A stretch of DNA of 64,000 bases. It comes from Psychrobacter sp. JCM 18901. GTDB lineage: Bacteria > Pseudomonadota > Gammaproteobacteria > Pseudomonadales > Moraxellaceae. The position numbers and the translations under genes were made by a program. The notes beneath the pieces are model-generated. The model worked only from the letters and a program-made list of their open reading frames with translations. It did not search any database and was not told where the DNA came from. Below, piece after piece: positions 51,892 to 62,414 of this stretch. The stretch's first letter is position 1, and the number at the start of each line of letters is the position of its first letter. Location: assembly GCF_000586435.1 (NCBI RefSeq), contig NZ_BAWH01000010.1:51269-115268 (forward strand), read 5' to 3'.

Positions 51892-52896
51892 ATGTTCAAC
51901 GCTTCCTCGACTCGTTTAAATAAATACATCAGCGAAAGTGGTATTTGCTCTAGGCGAGACGCTGACCGCTTTATTGAACAAGGTAATGTATACATCAATG
52001 GCAAACGTGCGTCGGTCGGTGATCAGGTGGTCGCTGGTGATGCGGTAAAAGTCAACGGGCAGCTTATTGAGCCACGAGAGCCTGATGATTTTATTTTTAT
52101 TGCATTAAATAAGCCAGTGGGCATTGTGAGCACCACGGAAAGCTCTGAGAAGAATAATATTGTCGATTTTGTGCGACATAGTTTGCGTATTTTTCCGATA
52201 GGCCGTTTGGACAAAGATTCTCAAGGTTTGATCTTTTTGACTAATAACGGTGATTTGGTCAATAAGGTACTACGTGCTGGCAATAATCACGAGAAAGAGT
52301 ATCTAGTTACAGTAAATAAGCCGTTAACTGATAGTGTTATCGAAGGTTTGGCGGGCGGTGTGCCGATGCTTGGCAAGATGACCAAAAAATGCCCAGTGAC
52401 TAAAGTAGCGCCTAATATATTTAACATCACGCTCGTTCAAGGTTTAAACCGTCAAATTCGCCGTATGTGTGAGCACTTTGGCTACGAGGTCGTCAAGCTT
52501 GAACGTACGCGGATTATGAATGTAAGTCTCAAAGGTCTTCCCGTTGGTGACTGGCGAGACTTAACCCCAAAAGAGCTGTCTGTGTTGCTTAAATCTGTAG
52601 AAGATTCCTCTTCGCAAGATAATCACTCAAACAAGAAATCCCGCAATGCGCCACGAAAGAAACCTCGTGCGGACGCTTCATCAAAGTCAAAACCATCTAC
52701 AAAATCAGCAGGTGCAGCAAAGGGGCGTAACAAATACGCCAAAGATGATGCTAGAAAACCAGCAGGTTCTAAAGGTAGGGATGGACGTCCTACTGGTCGT
52801 GGTAAGCCGTCAGGGGGTAATGGTAAGTCTGGAGGCAGTGGCAAACCTGCTACCAATGGCAGGCGTCCTTCAAAGGGACGCGGCTCTTCACGGTAA
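51892..52896 (+). CDS. rluF: 23S rRNA pseudouridine(2604) synthase
   Basis: 334 aa, intact. N-terminal S4 RNA-binding domain ([20 protein letters not shown]), then the RsuA/RluF catalytic domain with the nucleophile Asp in [17 protein letters not shown] and the end motif [17 protein letters not shown]. These segments are almost identical to E. coli RluF. The last 90 residues are a Lys/Gly/Ser/Arg-rich, probably disordered tail with repeated [13 protein letters not shown] units, longer than in E. coli. Start at ATG 51892 to match the RluF N-terminus; the frame is open upstream to 51805 without a good site. Confidence 0.92.
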   Translation: MFNASSTRLNKYISESGICSRRDADRFIEQGNVYINGKRASVGDQVVAGDAVKVNGQLIEPREPDDFIFIALNKPVGIVSTTESSEKNNIVDFVRHSLRIFPIGRLDKDSQGLIFLTNNGDLVNKVLRAGNNHEKEYLVTVNKPLTDSVIEGLAGGVPMLGKMTKKCPVTKVAPNIFNITLVQGLNRQIRRMCEHFGYEVVKLERTRIMNVSLKGLPVGDWRDLTPKELSVLLKSVEDSSSQDNHSNKKSRNAPRKKPRADASSKSKPSTKSAGAAKGRNKYAKDDARKPAGSKGRDGRPTGRGKPSGGNGKSGGSGKPATNGRRPSKGRGSSR

Positions 52897-52977
52897 TGAT
52901 TTTTCACAATGTGACGGCTATATTTATTGCTGAAATAGCCGTAAGCTAAATAACTTTAGTCTTAATGAGATCATATT

Positions 52978-53422
52978 ATGTTTAAAATAAAAGTAGAGCG
53001 CATTGTCAAAAAAACCGATTGATGAGGTATTTGAAGCACTGAGTGATCATGCCAGTTATGGCTCATTTAAAGCGGTGGGGGTTGCTAAGTTAGTAGCCGA
53101 AGGTAACGAAGAGCGCAATGGCGTCGGGGCTTTACGTAGCATTCAAACGGGACCCGTTAAGTTCTGGGAGCGGATTACAGCGTTTGAACGTCCTACTCAT
53201 ATGCAATACCAAATCGAAAAATCTAAGCCTATCAAAATGCAGCATGATAAAGGCATCATTGATTTAAAAGACTTGGGCGATGGCACCACACACGTGACTT
53301 GGGTGTCTGAGGGTCGATTGACGGTACCATTGCCATTAGTCGGTCGCCTGTTTGACCGTCAAATGCAGAAACAAGGAACCATAGGGTTTAGTAGCATACT
53401 CAAATCTATAGAAAGCCGCTAA
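52978..53422 (+). CDS. SRPBCC family protein (one apparent indel)
   Basis: 147 aa, START/Bet v 1-like lipid- or ligand-binding fold (polyketide cyclase/dehydrase group). MFKIKVERIVKKPIDEVFEA is the N-terminus after reading A7 at 53008-53014 as six; without this the gene would seem to start later. Middle GVGALRSIQTGPVKFWERIT and end HVTWVSEGRLTVPLPLVGRL fit the fold. Ligand unknown. Confidence 0.78.
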
Positions 53423-53497
53423 TCTAGCGGCAATGTTGGATTTTCTGATATCACTCTCTAGTGATGGCTTATTTTATTTGAGCTATCACTGTCAGTT

Positions 53498-53809
53498 TTA
53501 ATCCGTTTTATTCTTAGCAGCTTCAATCTCGTTAAAACGCGCTAACTGCTCTGGCGTTGCTTTCTGTTGATACTTCTGTTTCCATTCAGCATAAGGCATG
53601 CCATAAACAAGCTCGCGCGCATCCTCGTATTCGATTTCAATACCACGCTCTTCACCAGCCGCTTTATACCATTTGGATAAACAGTTACGACAAAAGTCAG
53701 CAAGGTTCATCAGTTCAATATTTTGTACATCTTTACGCTCGTCTAAATGAGCTAGTAAGCGACGAAATGCTGCTGCTTCTAATTCAATATTTGATTCTAA
53801 TTTTGCCAT
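53498..53809 (-). CDS. DUF1244 family protein
   Basis: 103 aa, intact. Family motif NLADFCRNCLSKWYKAAGEE, with the CxxC-like FCRNC, and ELVYGMPYAEWKQKYQQKAT. The family is common in proteobacteria and structurally known as a small helical protein, but its role is unknown. AGGAA lies upstream of the ATG. Convergent with the SRPBCC gene. Confidence 0.85.
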   Translation of the reverse strand: MAKLESNIELEAAAFRRLLAHLDERKDVQNIELMNLADFCRNCLSKWYKAAGEERGIEIEYEDARELVYGMPYAEWKQKYQQKATPEQLARFNEIEAAKNKTD

Positions 53810-54208
53810 AATATTTTCCTAATTGTAATTGAGCTACTTCTAAACCAACATGATACTAACGACATAAATATTGCGCAACCGATGTTGTTCTATATTAAAA
53901 ACGCGTACAACAAACTCAAGCATAGTAATAATTTATCATCTTAAAATTTCCTAATCATAATATTAAACCATGCTTTATTTCTATATATTCTGTCGTCAAG
54001 AATGAGTCAGTTTTTCCTTTGGTTTTCGTACTATAGCGTTGCTTTTTTTAGTCATACTAAACGCTTCAGCAAGTCGTTAGTTTATAAATTCTATCTATAT
54101 GGTTTCTTCAGCATAGCTAAACATCATGCAATGGTGAAAAGATTATTCGCCGATTCTTTTGCCAAAAAACAGGTGCTCTTTAGTACCTGTTTTTTATCAG
54201 TGGCAGTT
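53810..54208. other. Intergenic region before the lipoprotein cluster
   Basis: 399 bp. Holds the terminator at 54165-54196 and the promoter side of the DUF1244 gene. A plus-strand open frame at 54002-54244 is not supported: it has no ribosome-binding site and crosses the terminator. Confidence 0.4.
54165..54196 (-). terminator. Terminator after the CAP-domain lipoprotein gene
   Basis: Perfect 11-bp stem AAAAAACAGGT / ACCTGTTTTTT with a 10-base loop, 13 bp after the stop on the minus strand. Confidence 0.85.
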
Positions 54209-55486
54209 TTAGTAATTTGTATCGCCTGTTGTGAAGCTGAATGACTTCCTTTGCAAAGTCTTGTCATTGACCAATAAGTCAAAGCTTACTGTGTACTTGG
54301 TATTAGCATAAAGACCACAGTTTGTTTTAGAAGAGGTAACGCCACAACTATTCAAGCTATCGGTAATCGGTAAAATGAACGCTTTGTTCTCTGGAAGATC
54401 GTATACCGTGCCTTTTTGAGGATCATTTTCATCGTCAATCAAATCAATAGGCACATCAGTCTTCCGAACGGTGTCATAAAACTTAATATTACTAACTTTG
54501 ATTTTGTCTGCTTCTGGAGCGAATATATAAATTGGTTGCCCAATAGGGTCTGTACGCAAGTTACGACCTGTACCTGCTACTGGACTTGGGGATTCAGTCC
54601 ATAACGCTGTAGAGGTGTCTATAACACCCTCACAAGGATATGTTATTAACCCACTTTTAGGGTAGTTTGTATTGGCTGTTGTTCCAGATGAACTATTGAC
54701 TAATATAAATCCATTATTCAAAGCCGGACTTTTTCCAAATGGCGTATAAGTGATAACACTTGTGCCTGTCTTATCAAAGCTCGGGTTAACGAGCGATTGC
54801 AAGTGATAAGGTGCAGCAAACAAAGCCTTGATAAAGTCTTTAGCTTCTCGATTTGGCGTGTTAACCATGCCATTGGAGTTAAACGACTCTTTCTGAGTGA
54901 TATTTTCAGCGATTATAAGACCTGGCGCTGTGTAACCAGCGGTTTTGATGCGCTCAGTAAGTGTACCGCCTGTAAAGTAAGGGTTAGCGTCACCTGATAT
55001 TGATTCAAATCCTACCAGTTTGTGCTCGTAATGTGGGTTGTAATTTACTTTGCCATTTGAATACAAGTATTGTAAATACATCGCATGTTTGCGAGAGATG
55101 GCTGCTAATTCTTCATCATGAGAAACACCTCCAAGACCACACGATTGACGGTTAAGGCTAATCATATTAGATGCTAATAAACTAGCACCCAACTGCTCTT
55201 GGTTGCCTAAAGAGCTAATAGTCACCTGCGTATAATCCGTTTCAACTGGATCAATTGAGTCAGTAGGTTTTGGGTCAACTGGATCCGTAGGTAAGGGATC
55301 AATGGGTTTTGGATTGGTCGGCGCTGGGTCAGTTGGAGTTTCTACTACTGGCGGTGGCGTTGTCGTATTTTTATCAGCATCACTATCAGAATCACTATCA
55401 GAACCACCGCCTCCGCCACAAGCCGCAAGGAATAAACTTAGGAATACAACACTGCTTAAACCTTTGCCTGCCAAAATCTTTTTCAT
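54209..55486 (-). CDS. CAP-domain (SCP-like) lipoprotein
   Basis: 425 aa from ATG 55486 (AAGGAT upstream). Lipobox FLAACG, then a Gly run and Ser-Asp repeats, then a Pro/Asp/Thr-rich spacer of about 50 residues with PTDP units, then a CAP-superfamily domain (LNRQSCGLGGVSHDEELAAI with AENITQK and HLQSLVNPSF) and a C-terminal beta region (AGTGRNLRTDPIGQPIYIFA). The long spacer suggests surface reach. Function of bacterial CAP lipoproteins is largely unknown. Last of a set of minus-strand envelope genes. Intact. Confidence 0.8.
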   Translation of the reverse strand: MKKILAGKGLSSVVFLSLFLAACGGGGGSDSDSDSDADKNTTTPPPVVETPTDPAPTNPKPIDPLPTDPVDPKPTDSIDPVETDYTQVTISSLGNQEQLGASLLASNMISLNRQSCGLGGVSHDEELAAISRKHAMYLQYLYSNGKVNYNPHYEHKLVGFESISGDANPYFTGGTLTERIKTAGYTAPGLIIAENITQKESFNSNGMVNTPNREAKDFIKALFAAPYHLQSLVNPSFDKTGTSVITYTPFGKSPALNNGFILVNSSSGTTANTNYPKSGLITYPCEGVIDTSTALWTESPSPVAGTGRNLRTDPIGQPIYIFAPEADKIKVSNIKFYDTVRKTDVPIDLIDDENDPQKGTVYDLPENKAFILPITDSLNSCGVTSSKTNCGLYANTKYTVSFDLLVNDKTLQRKSFSFTTGDTNY

Positions 55487-55526
55487 TATACTATCCTTAA
55501 TAGAAACAGTTTTTTTCAAATTACAA

Positions 55527-56251
55527 TTATTCAAATTCGCAGGCAATAGTTCTTGTTTGTGGTGTATAGACTGCGCCCATATCTATGATATCGCCATAAC
55601 TATCAAATGGGCGACTTTTGAAATTTGGCCATATAGCATCATATTGGCGCTAGATGAGAATTTAAGGCTTTCAACGCTGCCGTGTGACTCCCTTCTATAT
55701 TTGTAAATATACTGCTCTAAAGGTTGACCACGATATTTCACACCGTTCTCAAATATCACTTTGTACTCACCGAAATCACCGGACAGTTCGTTATCGTAAA
55801 AATCTCTATATTTAATCTCTTTGATCATGTCACGATATTCTAGTAACCATTCAGATCTAGGTTTGACGAAATTATCATAGCCTTTTTGACCTTGAAAACT
55901 CTCGGTAAATGCAGACAAGTTTTTCCTTACACCGTTGTAAGCTGGGTTTTCACCTGAGCAAGCATCTTCCATCCCGCCGAATAAGTAAACCATATCCTTA
56001 CCTGTAATAGCATTTGATGTTTTTGTGGCAATGGTGGTAGCGGTTTTGACTTTGTTAGTAGAGTTTGCTGCTTTACTGTTGTTACCTAAGAAGGATTCAT
56101 CGATACCTTTTTGTACACCTGTAGCAAAACTATCAACAAGACTCAAGGCCCCTTTCCCTACGGTACTACCTATCGTTTTGCTTTCGGCACAGCCAGATAA
56201 GGCTATAAAGCTGCTAATAACCAACACAGATAACGTATTCTTTGATTTCAT
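55527..56251 (-). CDS. Lipoprotein, family A copy 1 (one apparent indel)
   Basis: About 241 aa. Signal with lipobox IALSGC, then a mature domain with DMVYLFGGMEDACSG and PRSEWLLEYRDMIKEIKYRD. It is a clear paralog of the product of 59543-60199 (DIVFLMGWMEDGCQG, YSQWSPEYRDQIQNVI). The frame ends early at 55583, but one missing A near 55616 restores QISKSRPFDSYGDIIDMGAV and a Cys-containing end (TIACEFE) like the paralog's (SLNCEL). No known family. Outer-membrane lipoprotein by inference. Confidence 0.7.
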
Positions 56252-56286
56252 AGTTCATTCCGTTAAGTTTAAAATTAAAAAAAATA

Positions 56287-57063
56287 TTAAAGATCAAAGG
56301 TGCAAGTAATATCTTTATAGTCAGCATCTAAAGCTCTTAAGTCCATAAGGGCGCTACTATAATCAGATTCAAAGAACTTATCCAAGCTTTTGGCAATACC
56401 AACATTACTTGAAGTACCTGCATTTGCATGATCTATGATTGAGTAGATATAAAGCGGTTGATACCCTGGCTTTTGCCATTTATAAAACTGTTGTGAGAAT
56501 AGCTCGTTTTCGCCCGTATCACAGTTCGATTTCACTCGGGTAAGCTCGCTGGCTCTAAATATGTCTCCGAGTTTATATACAGCACTCCCAGTCTCATCTT
56601 CCATAACCGCTTGACCTGAACCAATAGTTATTATCTCTGGCTGCTTTTTGGTACCATAAACTACCATGCCACCATAATCGTCAAGACCTCCTCTAATAGA
56701 GTAACTAGGATCCTCGGGTGAGTATTCGTTTTTGGTAGGCGCTTTGCTATACCACTCTTTAATATCAGGAGTATCTGCTAGCGATTCCCAACTCCAGTCT
56801 GTATTAGATTTCAATGCTAAATAGTCAGTAACGTTAGCAAATCTAGGAGGATTTTCGTCAATAGCTTCGATAGTTTCTATTTCTTCAGTCTCTACTACAG
56901 GTTCAGCAATAGCCGTTGAATCAGTGGCGACTACTGTCGTAGGAGCTATTTCTTCAGGAGTAGTGACCTTTGTCGTTTCCTCTACTGAAGTGGTTTCAGA
57001 ACATCCCGTTATAGCCATTAAGCTACTTATTGCGAATATAGATAAAATATGATTGGCCTGCAT
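56287..57063 (-). CDS. Hypothetical lipoprotein
   Basis: 258 aa, intact. Lipobox MAITGC, then a 50-residue Thr/Glu/Val-rich low-complexity spacer, then a globular part containing NTDWSWESLADTPDIKEWYS, GGLDDYGGMVVYGTKKQPEI and a terminal DITCTFDL. The last motif resembles the Cys-containing ends of the two family A lipoproteins, so it may be a distant relative. Function unknown. Confidence 0.65.
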   Translation of the reverse strand: MQANHILSIFAISSLMAITGCSETTSVEETTKVTTPEEIAPTTVVATDSTAIAEPVVETEEIETIEAIDENPPRFANVTDYLALKSNTDWSWESLADTPDIKEWYSKAPTKNEYSPEDPSYSIRGGLDDYGGMVVYGTKKQPEIITIGSGQAVMEDETGSAVYKLGDIFRASELTRVKSNCDTGENELFSQQFYKWQKPGYQPLYIYSIIDHANAGTSSNVGIAKSLDKFFESDYSSALMDLRALDADYKDITCTFDL

Positions 57064-57154
57064 GCAAAGTTCCTTAAAATTAAAAAGATGTTAAATAGTG
57101 ATGCTAAAGACACAGATTGATAGAAGTGGTTTGGGCTGCTAAAGCAGTATCAAT

Positions 57155-58109
57155 CTATTGACAGGCTATCTTTTTATCTGATTTATTGATGCATATTTGT
57201 TTCTGATTGATGGTCGCAACTTGGGCTGTACCCTCATTAAAGATAAAATAAGTGGCCCCCATAAAGTTAGAACTATATCGTTCGACATTACTATCAGAGT
57301 ATTTAAAAGGAATCACAGTTTTATTTGCACCATTAATAAACCCCCATTTACCATCTTTTAATACCCCGGCGAGACCTTCACTAAACGGACGTATTTCATC
57401 GTATACGAAAGGTACAGCGACTTTACCAGTTTTAGTAATATAGCCCCATTTCTTACCTTTTTTTCATGCCAACTAAGCCTTGAGAAAAACCATAGACGCC
57501 GCCAAAATTACCATTTATACCGTCATACTGAGGCCTAATAACTTCCTTACCATCTTTATCAATAAAGCCCCATTTATAAGATTTTGACATTACTGGTGCC
57601 ATACCTTCACTAAATGACTCTATAGAAGGATATTTATTCGTGAAGGGCATGACAATTTTGTTTGATGTATCGATAAGACCCAGTTTGCCGTTTTTAGAGA
57701 CTAATATACGACCGTCAGATACGGGCTCAGACCATGACTCATCGTATTTATCATTAGGGTCTCGCATAGTATCGTAGATGGTTGGTACCACAAGCTTACC
57801 TCGGGTATTCATATAGCCGACTTTATTATTTTTCATCACTGCAAAGACGCTATTACTAATACCGTAGTAGTCTACATCGTCATAGCCTTTTGAGCTTACT
57901 AGCGCTTTGCCTTGCTCATCTAATAAGGTTCTAACACTGTAATCAGAGTTGTACCCGACAAAGTATTTGCTATCTGCGGTACAAGCAATTTCAGCATAAT
58001 TTGTCTTAGGCGGTTTACAGTTATCTACGTAAGCCTGAGCAGGAAGGGTACACGTAGCAAAGGTTAGTACAGCGGCTACAGGTAGCAAACGGGTAGGGGG
58101 TAGAATCAT
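57155..58109 (-). CDS. Exported WG-repeat protein (one apparent indel)
   Basis: 317 aa. Cleavable signal peptide (LLPVAAVLTFATCTLPAQA). The mature part is a series of WG repeats, each with a (K)xG(Y/F/L)I-x-x-x-GK-x-V(V/I)-P-x-YD core: KVGYMNTRGKLVVPTIYD, KLGLIDTSNKIVMPF, KWGFIDKDGKEVIRPQYD, then KWGYITKTGKVAVPFVYDEI after the T7 run at 57459-57465 is read as six. The family's role is uncertain; repeats probably form a beta scaffold that binds a partner. Homologous in architecture to the next gene. Confidence 0.75.
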
Positions 58110-58330
58110 GAATTACGTTCCTCGTAATTAAATTAAAGTTTTTATTGGACTTGATTTGTATTTGAAATTATATCGACTAATTCAGCTTCTAAATATCGAT
58201 CCGACGAACGGTAGTTTCTGATAAAACCTTAGAAAATAAGGGCTTAAATCAGAAAAGGTTTAGATGACTATTCCTATTGAATGAGAATAGAGCTCTAAAC
58301 AACTAAATACTTTAGAGTTTTTCTTGTAGT

Positions 58331-59401
58331 CTAGTTATACATTGACTCTAGTACATCTAAGGTGCTCGCATAGTCTTTACGTTTCAGCTCTTTGCCATTC
58401 TTATCAATAGTAATAGCCGTTACTTGTCCATTTTCGCCCTCTTGATAAACATCTATAGTGCCATTCTCAAAGTAGCCACCGATGACATCGGGAGAATCTC
58501 CACCTGGATCAATAAAGACGCCATCATATTTAGGTTCAATGATGACTTTGCCTAAGGTATCAACAAATCCCCACTTGGCATTTTCATAGTCGCCTTTAGC
58601 AACAGCAGCTCGTCCTTCAGAGAAATACATTGTTTGATCCCAAATTGGGGCAACGACTTCTTTACCTTTCGTATTGATGAAACCTTGCTTATCTGAATTC
58701 ATTGGACTGAAGGATGCTAGGCCTTCTTTAAAGTCACCAAGGTGGCTATATTTAAACTCAAGTACCGCTTTACCAGAACGATCAATCGCACCATATTTAT
58801 AGTCTTTGGATACTGTGGCAATGCCATTAATAAAGTCACTAGCGCTGTCAAAGTCAAAGGGAATTACAGTTTTGCCTTCTTTGTCCATATATCCCCATTG
58901 GTCTTTATTTAAAATAGCGACCAAGCCTTCGCTAAAGTTTCTAGCATCTAACATCCACCCATAATCTGCTTCAATATTCACTGGAATCACAAGCTCACCT
59001 GAGCTATTACTGTATCCAAGGTAATAGCCTCCGTCAGAGTCAGACTTTAGATTCTTTTTGAGTAGATAGGCCATGCCCTCATGGAACGTACCGCAGAAAT
59101 CATATTCTGCTTTTACAACGATTTTACCTTCGTTGTTTTTGAACCCGCATTGTTCTGAGTACTCACCATTGGGGACTACGTATTGAACCAGTTTAGAAAC
59201 AGAATCTGTGGTTGATGTCTCTTCCGTTCCTGATGCTACTTCTATATTTGGCTCTATATTTGACGCATCTTCTACGTTGGTTGATTTGATACTGATATCG
59301 TCGTTAGCATTTCTAGTATTTGGAACAGACTCGCTTTTACTACAACCAATAAATAAGAGACTTGTTATAACTGTTAAGGTAATCACCTTTTTTCGTAACA
59401 T
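58331..59401 (-). CDS. WG-repeat lipoprotein
   Basis: 356 aa, intact. Lipobox LLFIGC, then an Asp/Ser/Thr-rich spacer of about 50 residues, then WG repeats (CGFKNNEGKIVVKAEYDF, QWGYMDKEGKTVIPFDFD, KYGAIDRSGKAVLEFKYS, KWGFVDTLGKVIIEPKYDG). Differs from the neighbour in being lipid-anchored. Function unknown. Both WG genes sit between the two family A lipoprotein genes. Confidence 0.78.
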   Translation of the reverse strand: MLRKKVITLTVITSLLFIGCSKSESVPNTRNANDDISIKSTNVEDASNIEPNIEVASGTEETSTTDSVSKLVQYVVPNGEYSEQCGFKNNEGKIVVKAEYDFCGTFHEGMAYLLKKNLKSDSDGGYYLGYSNSSGELVIPVNIEADYGWMLDARNFSEGLVAILNKDQWGYMDKEGKTVIPFDFDSASDFINGIATVSKDYKYGAIDRSGKAVLEFKYSHLGDFKEGLASFSPMNSDKQGFINTKGKEVVAPIWDQTMYFSEGRAAVAKGDYENAKWGFVDTLGKVIIEPKYDGVFIDPGGDSPDVIGGYFENGTIDVYQEGENGQVTAITIDKNGKELKRKDYASTLDVLESMYN

Positions 59402-59542
59402 CCTAGTGGTCCTTTTTACTTTCTAATATTGTTTGTTCAAAACACAGTAATGATGTAGGAATATATGTTTTAATAAACAAATTTTTAATGAAGATACGTC
59501 AGAAATTAGAATTACTTGTTGTATGTTTTAATGAGTACTGGC

Positions 59543-60199
59543 CTAAAGTTCACAGTTTAGACTTCTTTCTTTAGCGTTATAGGTAGCGCCACTATTGTAC
59601 ATACCTCCCATACCTTCGACTTTGCGAGTTTTAAAGTTTGAGACAACTGCGGTAACGTTCGCAGATTGAGCAAAGACTAATTTTGCATGAGCGCCTTCAG
59701 TTCCCTCACGGTAGCCAATCTCTATAGCTTTTAAGGGTTGTTTTCTATAATAGGCATTCTTCAATGGCAGTGAGAAAGTTACATAGGATCCATCTGTACT
59801 TTTTATAACATTTTGAATCTGATCACGATATTCTGGTGACCATTGTGAATAAGGCTGGGCACGTGAGTTATCCATATCAATCACGGTGTCTTTAAAGGTA
59901 TAATAACGATCTGAAATTTTGTTATATGGTGCGATGCTACCTTGACAACCATCTTCCATCCAACCCATTAAAAAAACGATATCTGTCGGAGGAATCGAAG
60001 CAGCATTCTGATTTTGAGACTGTACTGAAGTAGATGTGTTTATACTGGTGTTCATATCTCTAACTATGGTAGAGACGCCTTGACCAACAGATGTACTAAA
60101 ATCCTTTGTTAATGTGCTTACTTCTGCACAGCCTGATAAATTTGCCATGGCTACTAAGCTAGCACTCAAAAGAAAAAAATTTGTTCTGATACATAACAT
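59543..60199 (-). CDS. Lipoprotein, family A copy 2
   Basis: 218 aa as read. Lipobox NLSGC; mature domain DIVFLMGWMEDGCQG, QPYSQWSPEYRDQIQNVIKS and terminal ERSLNCEL, paralogous to 55527-56251. The beginning is uncertain: a run of seven T after ACAAA would, if six, give the better signal MYQNKFFLLSASLVAMANLS from ATG 60194, with GGA at a proper distance, whereas ATG 60199 as read gives MLCIRTNFFLLSAS. First gene of the envelope cluster and divergent from the PP2C operon. Confidence 0.7.
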   Translation of the reverse strand: MLCIRTNFFLLSASLVAMANLSGCAEVSTLTKDFSTSVGQGVSTIVRDMNTSINTSTSVQSQNQNAASIPPTDIVFLMGWMEDGCQGSIAPYNKISDRYYTFKDTVIDMDNSRAQPYSQWSPEYRDQIQNVIKSTDGSYVTFSLPLKNAYYRKQPLKAIEIGYREGTEGAHAKLVFAQSANVTAVVSNFKTRKVEGMGGMYNSGATYNAKERSLNCEL

Positions 60200-60376
60200 A
60201 TGTCCGATGAAATAAAATGGTTACATATTAGCAACAATATATTATATATACAAACATTAGTTCAATATAAAAATGAAGTTTATTTGAACGAAAACCTCAG
60301 CAAATGTAACTTAGAAAATTATTTTATAGGTAGTCAGATATACTAGCCTCTATGACAAACATATAGGCTTACCATC

Positions 60377-61241
60377 ATGACTGCTCCTGCTCCTCTTGAC
60401 CATTGTCCTTTAAAAGAAACTCCTTCTATTGCACAGGCCTGTGCAATTACCTTTCTCGGAAATGCCAGTAATAACCTGCAGCAAGACGCTTTTTTTCTTT
60501 TTAGATAATTGGTATCAAGAAGACTTAGGGGTAATGGTAGTGACACCAGTTGCATTACCATTTAGTTTAGCAGTGTCTGATGGCGTGGCAAGCTCTAATC
60601 ACTCGCAGCACTGCTCAAAAGCAGTGGTAAAAGCAGTCAGACGGTTATGGGTTAATCAGAAGAGTGTTACTTCAGAGGTTATTCATCAGCTGATTAATCA
60701 AACCAAGCATTCATCTAAGCGTCATGGCGCGGCGGCAACCCTCGCGATGGTTACCTGTGAGTTAAAGGGCGATGGAACCATAAAGGCGACGATAATGCAT
60801 GTAGGTGATAGCCGTGTGTACTGGCTGCCTAAAGGGACGTCACAGTGGCAGTGCCTGACTCGAGATCATAATCTATTGAATGAGCTTATTGACCAAAGGG
60901 CACAAGAGCAAGGTAGCCAAGCGAAGTTCGCTGACTATAACCGAGAAGGTATGGCAGGGAGTTTATATAGTATTACTGAATGCTTTGCATTAACGGCTGA
61001 TGACAGTTATACAAGCAGTGAAGCACCAGAAGGCAACTCTTGCAACATTAAGGTTAATAGCGGCGATTGTATCTTGGTCTGTACGGATGGTATTCATGAC
61101 TTGGTGCCAAGCCATGAATGGCAACTTGTCAATGATGAAACCGATTTACAAGCTTGGCTCATCTCTCTTAAGAACCAAGTTTATGATTCCGATGGCAATG
61201 CTTATGATAATGGTACCGCGATTTTGGTTCGTTTTGATTGA
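60377..61241 (+). CDS. PP2C-family serine/threonine protein phosphatase (one apparent indel)
   Basis: About 287 aa, cytoplasmic. Metal-binding and catalytic motifs are in order: QDAFFF (after T7 at 60490-60496 is read as six), AVSDGVASSNHS, HGAAATLAMVTC, HVGDSRVYWL, LTRDHNLL, VCTDGIHDLV and DNGTAILVRF. It would dephosphorylate Ser/Thr residues, but no partner kinase is seen in the window. First gene of a plus-strand run that goes on to a WYL regulator, an FtsZ C-domain-like protein, DUF1810 and a nuclease-like gene. Confidence 0.82.
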
Positions 61242-61295
61242 ACCTGTATTTTAATAACGAGTTAATTACTTCATCAGTCTAATAGAGAAGATACT

Positions 61296-62390
61296 ATGCC
61301 AGCACATCAAATTGCCAGCTATACAAAGTCAGCACGTCTATTTGCTTTATATCAAAGCCTGCCTCGGAGTGAAGCTGATGCTGTGTCATTGACAGAGCTT
61401 ATGCAAAACTATGGTGATAATGATGACAATTATACAAATGAGCGTAAAAACTTAGAGAACGATTTGATTGGCCTAAATCAAATATTTAACGATATTTTCT
61501 ATAGTGACGCCTTAATTCGGGTGCCAGCATGGGGCAAGAATATCAGTGGCAAGACGGCACGGTTTTATATTGACCCCAGCTTTAGCATCGATGTCATTAA
61601 CGAGCAAACCGTGTTCTTTTGGGAGATGCTGGATAAATATACCGCAAACTACTTACCAGTATCTTTTAAACAAGAAATCGCAGACAAGCTCACTCAATTA
61701 CGTCGACAGGACAAAGATGACTTTCATCAAAGTCCGCTAGGGCAATGGCAAGATCATCTCATCACCTTACCTAGTATCGTGCAAGCACCAACGCTTGATA
61801 GTGATGTGCTTGAAAGTATTCATCAGGCTCTGCTACAGAATCGTCAATTACGAATAAGTTATCAAAACAAATGGGAAGAAAAACCAGTTCAAAGAATGGT
61901 GTATCCCAAAGGACTGATCTTTATTGACAATATGGTCTATCTCGCAGGCTTTAATCCTACTGATGATCATATCAATGATGACGTATTGCTAGAGGAGCAT
62001 CGCAACTTTGCGGTCAACCGTATTACGGAGGCAGTAGTCATAGATAAGCCAATACCTGACTGGGTAGGGCGTGACATTTTTACATTAGATAGCTTACAGG
62101 AGCTGGGCAAGCTAGAGTTTGGTAAAAATATTAAAATCAACTTGGTTTTAAAAGTACAGAAATATGCCTGTCAGCATCTTTATGAGCGTCCATTATCAAT
62201 AGATCAGAAGATTACGATTATCGACGACACTTGGCGTCAAGTCAGCGCTACAGTTGCTAATACTACTCGTCTGCAAGATTGGTTGGTAAGTATGTCGCAA
62301 TTGTCCGTCGTCATTGAACCATTAGAGCTAAAGGCAGTTATTCTTGAGCGTCTAGAAAGTGGAGTGCAGCTTTATAAAACCGATGAATAA
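61296..62390 (+). CDS. WYL-domain transcriptional regulator
   Basis: 364 aa, intact. The N-terminal winged helix-turn-helix (SARLFALYQSLPRSEADAVS then LTELMQNYG) is followed by a WYL domain (LLQNRQLRISYQNKWEEK, YPKGLIFIDNMVYLAGF, where the W position is replaced, and FAVNRITEAVV) and a C-terminal WCX-like extension. Proteins of this kind sense nucleic acids or nucleotide-type ligands and often repress phage-defense loci (for example BrxR), so its presence here is suggestive. AGAGAAG site before the ATG; 54 bp after the phosphatase and 24 bp before the next gene. Confidence 0.85.
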   Translation: MPAHQIASYTKSARLFALYQSLPRSEADAVSLTELMQNYGDNDDNYTNERKNLENDLIGLNQIFNDIFYSDALIRVPAWGKNISGKTARFYIDPSFSIDVINEQTVFFWEMLDKYTANYLPVSFKQEIADKLTQLRRQDKDDFHQSPLGQWQDHLITLPSIVQAPTLDSDVLESIHQALLQNRQLRISYQNKWEEKPVQRMVYPKGLIFIDNMVYLAGFNPTDDHINDDVLLEEHRNFAVNRITEAVVIDKPIPDWVGRDIFTLDSLQELGKLEFGKNIKINLVLKVQKYACQHLYERPLSIDQKITIIDDTWRQVSATVANTTRLQDWLVSMSQLSVVIEPLELKAVILERLESGVQLYKTDE

Positions 62391-62414
62391 TTTCACTTTA
62401 AAAAGGAGCCGAGT

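Noticed and set aside
54002..54244. Plus-strand open frame of 80 codons starting MSQFFLWFSYYSVAFF
   Set aside because: It has no ribosome-binding site, crosses the strong terminator at 54165-54196 and overlaps the end of the CAP lipoprotein gene on the other strand.
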